Positions 57,594 to 64,000 of a stretch of 64,000 bases of DNA are shown one piece after another (positions within the stretch are counted from its first letter, which is position 1; each line of letters begins with the position of its first letter). The stretch covers positions 1,180,001-1,244,000 of the forward strand of contig JAQFVV010012435.1 in NCBI GenBank assembly GCA_028023455.1, read 5' to 3'. Origin of the DNA: Epiperipatus broadwayi. Its lineage: Eukaryota > Onychophora > Udeonychophora > Euonychophora > Peripatidae. The notes beneath the pieces were generated by a model, which was not told where the DNA came from, ran no database searches, and saw only the letters and a program-made list of their open reading frames with translations. A program made the translations under genes and the position numbers.

Positions 57594-58021
57594 CTAACAT
57601 GTACAAAGCCTAAACTTGAAATGCAGAAAAGAAAAAACTGTGTCTATGAAATACCATGTGAATGTGGAAGAACCTATATTGGTGAGACCAGTTTTTCCGT
57701 TGAAAAGCACTTGCAAGAACACAAACTAATGATTAGCAGAGAGAAAACAGATGTATCTAAGGTAGCAGACCATGTATGTACCAATGAACATATGGGCAAT
57801 TGGTAAAATACAAAAAAATATTGGATAGAGAAGAAAAGGTACAAAAAAGAAAAAATTTAAAGAAGCCTCTCTCATGATAATGGCAAACAATTCCATAAGT
57901 CAATTTAGTGTGACTGCATATTGTATGGAAACCACTAATCAACTTTGCTTGTAGGAAAAAGTGGAGAAATCAGGAGGAACCTCATAGACAAGTATATGAA
58001 ATTTCTATTGACTGTTGCCTC

Positions 58022-58225
58022 TGATAGGATGGCTCAGTTGATTAGAATGTTACCTTAAAATTCAATACTCAAGAATCTAAGAGTGCAGGTTCAATTCCCA
58101 TGCTAGTACTGTCACTGGTCAGGCCAGCAACACCTGAAGAAGAGGGGAGAATAATATCTTTCGAAACATGCATATACTAACCTGTTTGCTGTTATTAACA
58201 GTTGAATGTATTTTAAATGTTTAAA
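58022..58225 (+). repeat. tRNA-like segment followed by a CTGAAGAAG hairpin, possibly Penelope 3' region or SINE
   Basis: GGATGGCTCAGTTGATTAGA resembles an A-box and GCAGGTTCAATTCCCATGC a B-box, about 55 bp apart, so the start is tRNA-like. It is followed by GGCCAGCAACACCTGAAGAA, a short stem and CTTTCGAAACATGC. A CTGAAGAAG..CGAAAC hairpin is common downstream of Penelope-like and some SINE sequences. It may be the natural 3' part of the preceding element or a separate SINE. Confidence 0.55.
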
Positions 58226-58954
58226 TAAAGTTAAATTTTTCTAAAGACATTCAATATTCATATTAGATGATTGAAATAGTCCAATATATAAATATAACTA
58301 AAACACCATCATCACAAACCTTTAGGAAAACAACAATTATAAATGTGTTAAATAATACTTTTTGGAAATATAATTTTTTTTAAAATAATAGCATTAAAAT
58401 AGTCTAATATAGGATGAATAATTCTCCAATACTCATCTATTAGTATTGATGATTACTGTAAGAAGGGGGATGATTCATAGTAGGATATCATAATTGGCAG
58501 TTGGCATCAGTATTTATGATTTTTTTAAAAATGAATTTATAAACTAATTAAAATTAGATGGATACTTTTCAACCAATCAATGTTGATTATATGCAAGCTA
58601 AATTTTTTTTTTTTTGAATTTATATATATTTTTAGTATAGCTTTTTATTTAAACCCATCATAAACATAGTTGGCTGTTTGGTATATCTGCTTTATCTAGA
58701 GATCCTCTGTTCTAATTTTATAAACGTTTAGGGATTTTTTTTAATTTAAAAAATTAAACTATTAAGTAGCTGCCCAAATGAGGAATAGTGGAAAAGATGT
58801 TGTTAGGCTGGCCAACTTTCTGGAAGTGGGGTTTAAGTTTTTATTTCTTGTCTGACCTCTAATTTGGAAAAGCTAGATACCAATTCTGGATTGATTCCTT
58901 GAAAAAAAAAATCCTAGATTGCTTTCAACTTAAATATTAACATTGAAGTTAGTT
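58226..58954. other. AT-rich non-coding DNA, probably intronic
   Basis: No gene or repeat boundary is supported. Confidence 0.45.
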
Positions 58955-59165
58955 TTAAATAGCTCACTGCAGTGAAAGAACCCTGTTAATAGTTTACCAT
59001 AAAGAAATAGTGAATAAGATTATCTCATTAAACTTGCCTATTCCTGGGTAAAGAAAGTTCAAGCGATTTTTCATCCTTTTATATCCTTTAGTGAAATATA
59101 ACTAGATATCTATTTACAATTGATGTCGTATTATTAGTTGATTGGGTTATGGAGCTAAGTAACGG
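58955..59165 (+). repeat. Family F repeat, copy 2
   Basis: AGCTCACTGCAGTGAAAGAA, CTGTTAATAGTTTACCATAA, TTTTTCATCCTTTTATATCC and ATTAGTTGATTGGGTTATGG keep the order of copies 1 and 3 with heavy divergence. Confidence 0.5.
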
Positions 59166-59909
59166 GTATGGCAGGTAGATGCAACATCATTTCATTATAT
59201 GAGGGCTTTTGTATAAACACATGCAGTTACATATATTTTATATATAAATTGCTAACTAAAGTATTAACAAACAAAACATTTAACATAAAAATCTGTAAAC
59301 AACCGGTAATTATTTCATTCATAGCAACTAAAATAAGCTTAAGTGTCATGGCCATCTTAAGATATTTTATGAAGTCTATTAATTATGCATACGTTAGATT
59401 ATTACAGACACCGTATTAGCTATTTGTTTTTGAAATAGTTCTAAGGTATAAAAAGTTGTACAATAATAGAATTCGAGTAAAATGAATTACTATTTTATTT
59501 GCTTTATGACATCGCCTAAAATAATTCAAATACCGCCAGAGTTAAAAGCCAGCAGTCCTATTTTCAGCTTTGCTTTTAGTCAGTCAATGTAAACATAATG
59601 TTATTGGTTGAAAGTCTATTAGCTTTGAAACGTATCCATTTTTTCACGAGTTGTTAATACAAAATGAAGCCAACTTCTGAAGGAGGTATAAAAATGTAAA
59701 TTACGGCGCATGCGTGAGAATTGGATAAACGTTGAGAATAATTTTTTCTTTGATGTCTTTCTATTTGTGTTTGTGGATCTGCATTATGTCGAAAAAAAAA
59801 ATATATATATCATTTAGGCTTTTAAAATATTTTTTGAGCTGATTACATGATCAGGATAGTGAAGATTGGGAATGTGAGCATTGAGAAAGATGAAATAGTA
59901 TTTTTTTAA
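59166..59909. other. AT-rich non-coding DNA, probably intronic
   Basis: The 83-codon frame at 59168-59419 has no recognised motif. A slightly CpG-richer patch lies at 59690-59735 (TTACGGCGCATGCGTGAGAA), with a tandem NRF1-like GCGCATGCG. No exon is evident. Confidence 0.4.
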
Positions 59910-60180
59910 TGAGTAGCCCACTGCAAGTTAAAGGCCTTCTCAATAGTCTTTCATAGAGGAACAATGAAATAAAGGAATATTCATCAAATTTGTCAATTGC
60001 GGGATAGTGAGGTAGAACAGTTTTCTATCCTTGTTTTACTACTATCTTGCTAAAATATTTGAATACCCATTTACTGACTAATGTTGGATAGTTAACTGGT
60101 TGGCTACAAAAGATAAATTCTTAATCTGTTAGAAATAATTTTCTTTAATTCGAATCCAGGTTGTAAACATGACACCAGTT
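59910..60180 (+). repeat. Family F repeat, copy 3
   Basis: GAGTAGCCCACTGCAAGTTA, AATAGTCTTTCATAGAGGAA, TATCCTTGTTTTACTACTAT, GTTGGATAGTTAACTGG and a tail GAATCCAGGTTGTAAACATG follow the same plan as 54125-54385. Confidence 0.55.
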
Positions 60181-61108
60181 GTTTTATCTCTGCAACAAGC
60201 GTCTTTTTAATTAAAAAAGACATTAAAATGAAAATCATAGAGAATCTTTTGATATGATTTTTTAAATTAAAAACTATTGAAATCAGAGTTAAGAAAAAGC
60301 TTGTTAATATTTTGTCTGTATTTTATGTAAGGAGAAATTATTAAGGAAGGAGGAAGGATGAGACTTTTTCAAAATAGATTTGGAGAGAATTAGAAATATA
60401 AATAATTTTTTTTTTTAAAAAAAAATTGGATGGATTTCATTAATGGAATTGAAAATTGAACTTGGCACATCCTCAGATTGATTCACTAAGATTGTCCCAG
60501 AAAGGAGAAGGGTTCATAGTTAGAAAAGATGTTTCTGTTTGTAAACATGAGCTGTAAATGCTGCCTGCATTGTATGATTAAAATTTTGATTATGATATGT
60601 TTTATTTTAGAATAAATTTGTTCACAGATATGCAAAGAAAAATTTATGCAATTTTTTTTTTAAGTTTTGGAAATTCATGTTATGATAATACAAAGTAATA
60701 CTAAAATTTAGAAATAAAATATACAACCAATTACATAATTGAAATTTAATTACAAGAAATACCAGATCAACTGTCATTTTTGTTTAATTAATGACAAAGC
60801 AACACATTTAAATTTTAATTTCACTATCCCCATCTGCATTTTAATGTGATATTGGTAGCTGGAATAAGAAACAAAACATTAATAATTAAAATATGATGGG
60901 GTTCCCAATACTTAGTGGAAATGTAATTATTTAGTATAAATAACTGGCTTGCACTAGATCCCCTAAATCAGATGTATGTAATTGATTTTTCATTGTGTAA
61001 GTAAAATAACATTGACTCAAAATTTCTGGTTCTAGATGTTTTTTACATTTCGGAGGATACTTTCTCATTGTAAATTCAATTTTTGCTAAAAGTAGCTTTA
61101 CTTGTAGA
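60181..61108. other. AT-rich non-coding DNA, probably intronic
   Basis: Nothing beyond A/T runs and short frames is seen. Confidence 0.45.
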
Positions 61109-61200
61109 TAAATAGTTCAGCGCGACTGCCTTGCACTTGCAGGCAGTTGCCCAGGTTGCGGGTTCGCGTCCCCGCCGATGCTATGACACTTTTTTAAAAA
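61109..61200 (+). mobile_element. tRNA-Gly-derived SINE copy 10, 5' truncated
   Basis: It starts within the A-box (AGTTCAGCGCGACTGCC), then has an anticodon arm with CTTGCACTTGCAGGCAG, GCCCAGGTTGCGGGTTCGCG (B-box) and TCCCCGCCGATGCTATGACA with an A-tail. The acceptor 5' strand is missing. A short flanking repeat AAATAGTT (61111 and about 61203) may be the target duplication. CpG density is high, so it is relatively young. Confidence 0.8.
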
Positions 61201-61475
61201 AAAAATAGTTATTGATATTTGTACAGATTAATTTATGTTAATTGTAGATGATTAAAAACCACCTTAAAAATTTCATTTGAATAATACAAGTTTTTGAATA
61301 ATAGTTATTGGATTAATAATATTCTGTCTGCACAGATGTTTAAAATGATCAGTATTAAAAGATTTGTTTTTGCAAAATTTTTATATACAATTTTCATTAG
61401 CATTTGGTTCCAAACTTTTCCATAGATACTTGAAAATGTCGATAATAGTACTACACTATATATATATGTGTTTGA

Positions 61476-62245
61476 TATAAATAAAATAGTTTTTGGGTTA
61501 ATCTGTGTATTAGTTTTGATTAATTCCCAACGTTTTGAGAAAATAGCATCCGCCATTGTCAAAGTTATTTTTTCAAAGAAAAACCCATTAGATCTCAAAT
61601 AGTAATGAGATTGAGTGTGAGATAGAGAATGAGATTGAGCGTGAAGTAGTTGATCATTCAAAATATGTGGATTAACAAAATGTTATATTTTCTTCTGTTT
61701 CACCATTAATTGATTTCAAGTTTATACTAGAAGAGATAAAAATAAGAGGTCTCCATAAGCTCTGGAATATATTGTGCTTTATCAGTTCTATTTAAACTAA
61801 TTGGTCTCTTGGTTTTCAAATCATACTCTTCCAAATTAGCAAGCATTTTAGCACTTGCTAATTTGAAAAAGTATGATTTGAGAACCATGAGGGAGTCGAT
61901 TGAAATATTAGAAAGACCAATTAGTTTAAATAGAGATGATGAAGCACAATGTATCCCAGCCTTATGGAGACCACTTATTTTTTCACTTTCTTCCAATATA
62001 AAAATTGAAATCAATTAATTGTGGAACTGAAGAAAATAAACATTTTGTTAATCCACATATTCTGAATGCTCAACTACTTTACACTCAATCTCATTTTTTA
62101 CCTCACAGGTCAATCTCATTATTATTTGAGATCTAACAGCTTTTCTTTGAAAAGATAATCTTGATAATAGTGAATGCTATTTCGTAGAAACATTGGGAAT
62201 TAATCAAACTAATACATGGTTTAACCCCAAAATTATTTTATTTAC
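61476..62245. mobile_element. Large foldback element, arms about 370-390 bp
   Basis: The centre is near 61848, between TTAGCAAGCATTTTAGCACT and the matching TGCTAATTTG. Paired landmarks moving outward are AATCATACTCTTCC with AAGTATGATT, TCCATAAG with CTTATGGA, GAAATCAATTAAT-like words, CTCAATCTCATT with AATGAGATTGAG, and TAATTCCCAA with TTGGGAATTA at the outer edges. Identity is about 80 percent by eye, with a few indels. Two overlapping opposite frames (61727-62014 minus and 61809-62018 plus) are consequences of the symmetry. It encodes no transposase that I recognise. Confidence 0.85.
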
Positions 62246-63761
62246 ATCATATAACCATAAAAAAATTAAATATAATATGTTTGAAATATATATGGTATAA
62301 TTTAATTTTAAAAATATGCATAATTGGACATCAAAAAATAAAAAATATACTTATGCAATTATAAAAAAAATCACTATTAATACAATAATAAATCTAAAGG
62401 TGGAGAGCAACTATATAGTGACTGAATTAAGAAAATGTAGATCGAAAGATGATTCATTATAGAAAGCATATCTATGAAACTGTTAATAGGTGAATCCTTA
62501 GATTTGAAGGATTATTGTATCTTTTTTTTATACTGTTCTTTCTTATATACAAGGGTGAATCAAAGATTATCCTCATTCTGACTGTAAAAATTATTACAAC
62601 CAACTTTCAGAAATGACACATAGATTCTTTTTCAGTATAATCTTCCTAGTTTTAAATACATTTTGTCCATCTGTGAAAGAGTTTCCATATTTCCTCATTA
62701 AAAAAATGTTTTAGGCTTAAGCCGTGAATGACCTTATTCTCTTTACCTCTTTTTCAGATGTGAATCTTCATTTTTATAGAATTTTTTTTAGGGGACCAAA
62801 CTAATGATCATCCAATGGTGTAATAGTAGGGCTATAGGGAGAATGCTCCAACACTTCAAATAAAGTTTTAAGAGTCAACCGTGCTGACAGTGATGTGTTG
62901 ACATGTATTATCATGCAATGATGTAGCAGTCTTTTTTTTTTAGACATCAGTTCTTCAGAGAGGATCTCATACTTATATATATATGATTAGTCAAAATGCA
63001 GAGGACTGTTGTCCAAGAAAATTGCATTGTTGCATGACAGTATTCATCTGCACGCTGTGACCACATGTTGACTTTCCAAAAACTTTATTTTGAGATATTA
63101 GGAGGTTCTTCTCTGTAGTCCTGATCTTGGCCCATTGGTCTATCACTTATATGATCCTCTGAGAAAATCTGTAGGAGAATGAAGATTTATGTGTGATGAA
63201 GATGTGAAGTCAATGGAGCACAAGGCTTATAGTTCAGTTTAAAAGATTTGTGGACAAAGTGAATTGAAATGCAAGGAGTTGATGTATTTGATTTTTCTGA
63301 AAGTTGATTAAAATAAACTCTGTGGTCAACACAAATAATTTTTTGACTCATCTTCATATATAGGAGATATACCGTTATAAAAAGAATAAATATCAGCAGG
63401 CTTGATGAAAATCCAAGGACTATAGTTCCCCTGATAATGATATTAAGATATTTCCTTCATGTTTATTGCTTATTTTATTTCATTACATATATATATATCA
63501 AAGGCTTTATGATGCAGAAGTAATGTATCTGCCTACCATATTTATGATCAGAGATTTAAATCCAAATCAAATAAATTTTGCAAAATGCTTAAGATGTTTT
63601 TTTTTTCAGATAGCTGACTCATAGCAAACTCATTAGTCAGTCAATGTGCATTTAGCTATCTAGCTAGAGATTTTTGCACTACAGTGGGTTATTATTATAA
63701 CTTTATCTTTCCTATTGCATTGCCAAACCCATATAATATTAATATCATCTATATTCTTTAT
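62246..63761. other. AT-rich non-coding DNA, probably intronic
   Basis: A tRNA-like stretch at 63502-63570 (TATGATGCAGAAGTAATG .. GAGATTTAAATCC) may be an old SINE. No exon is supported. Confidence 0.4.
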
Positions 63762-64000
63762 TACTTTTGCAATGCTTTTTTACAACTTAATATGACAGTT
63801 TCGATTATCCCAGCAATCTTCTTCAGAAATTCTACTTAAGCTTTGGAGATATCCTAACATGACAGTTTCGATTGCTCCAGCAATCTTCTTCAGAACTTCT
63901 ACTTAAGATTTGGATATAGTTATAAATAGAAGTTCAGAAGAAGATTGCTGGGGTAATCGAAACTGTCATATTAGGTTGTAAAAAAGCATTGTAAAATTAA
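63762..64000. mobile_element. Foldback element with internally duplicated left arm, cut by the window end
   Basis: The outer left arm, GCAATGCTTTTTTACAACTT then AATATGACAGTTTCGATTA, pairs with TAATCGAAACTGTCATATTA and GGTTGTAAAAAAGCATTG at 63954-63993. A second copy of the inner left-arm sequence (ATGACAGTTTCGATTGCTCC to TTCTACTTAA) lies at 63859-63908, 67 bp downstream of the first, and pairs equally well with the right arm. The right end may continue past 64000. Confidence 0.85.

Larger units (their letters stand above)
55985..57960 (+). pseudogene. Penelope-like element remnant (RT-EN linker and GIY-YIG endonuclease), split by a LINE
   Basis: Left part (to 56236): a frame with KQLEILCLSNMSIECLMKNS, CPSAVIKKTLNKKQKE, a stop, then CIPHIPKIANLRKICNL matches the linker before the endonuclease in Penelope-like elements (NGYP and VxIPYVKG motifs). 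Right part (57594-57960): TKPKLEMQKRKNCVYEIPCE, CGRTYIGETSFSVEKHLQEH and VADHVCTNEH make a GIY-YIG nuclease in which GIY-YIG reads CVYEIPC..TYIG. Stops and frameshifts follow, with ILDREEKVQKRKNLK and KEASLMIMANNSISQFSV still readable in two frames. The fold's substituted residues and breaks mean it is inactive. The reverse transcriptase core is absent, so the element is 5' truncated. The two parts were contiguous until the RTE-like LINE inserted between them. Confidence 0.82.

Noticed and set aside
58125-58180. Hammerhead ribozyme around CTGAAGA .. CGAAAC, as known from some Penelope-like elements
   Set aside because: The core words are present but the first pair of stem II is mismatched and no cleavage-site NUH with a closing stem III or I is visible.
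61305-62018. Three overlapping frames as a transposase
   Set aside because: They arise from the two arms of a palindrome, read both ways, and contain no recognisable catalytic motif.
1-64000. Octopus or squid origin
   Set aside because: The repeat style is compatible with a mollusc, but none of the abundant coleoid repeats I would expect was seen, so I leave the species open.
1-64000. CRISPR arrays, bacterial operons, prophage
   Set aside because: No regularly spaced short repeats, ribosome-binding sites or dense gene arrangement; the sequence is clearly from an animal-type genome.

Overview
This is a eukaryotic, very AT-rich and gene-poor window of animal type. Long AT-rich stretches separate decayed retrotransposons, tRNA-derived SINEs and large inverted repeats. 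No operons, bacterial-type genes, CRISPR arrays or rRNA genes were seen. The repeat set (an RTE-like LINE with a GAT-repeat tail, a Penelope-like GIY-YIG element, tRNA-Gly-derived SINEs) suggests an invertebrate, for example a lophotrochozoan or a chelicerate. The sequence alone does not let me name a species. I did not see the repeats I would expect in octopus or squid.

Only one stretch looks like host coding sequence. It is a probable first coding exon on the + strand (exon about 41658-41817, ATG at 41697). It encodes a signal-peptide-like N-terminus and ends in a consensus GTAAGT donor in phase 1. A promoter-like cluster (E-box, inverted CCAAT, AP-1-like site) lies about 350 bp upstream. 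Everything downstream to 64000 is probably its long first coding intron, because I found no convincing second exon. Two CpG-richer islets (about 1080-2560 and 40083-40210) may be promoters or non-coding exons of unknown genes.

The autonomous transposons are as follows. Three young copies of one RTE-like LINE lie at 3466-5326 (+, 5' truncated), 28427-31686 (+, full length with an 11-bp target-site duplication, endonuclease plus reverse transcriptase, one 8-bp frameshifting deletion) and 56237-57593 (-, 5' truncated, inserted into a Penelope-like element). An older fragment of the same family lies at 12265-12610. A second, much more decayed LINE lineage occupies about 35300-36290 on the minus strand, and a possible third fragment lies near 54925-55240.

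The non-autonomous repeats fall into several families. Ten copies of a roughly 100-bp tRNA-Gly-derived SINE occur at 10727, 15301, 15397, 18772, 19239, 27076, 32554, 44466, 52656 and 61109, many with clear target-site duplications. A second SINE-like unit of about 100-140 bp (called family C here) appears alone (17570, 49862), as a direct pair (21917/22411) and as the ends of a large palindrome (13311-13850). Further foldback palindromes lie at 25336-25801, 38745-38838, 48703-48910, 61476-62245 and 63762-64000, and a mosaic foldback repeat (family B) lies at 51834-52358. Tandem duplications at 12079, 16975, 43586, 45435 and 53777 complete the picture.

The genes do not form a pathway. The window is best read as intergenic and intronic DNA around the start of one secreted or membrane-protein gene, shaped by LINE-driven retrotransposition and foldback elements.
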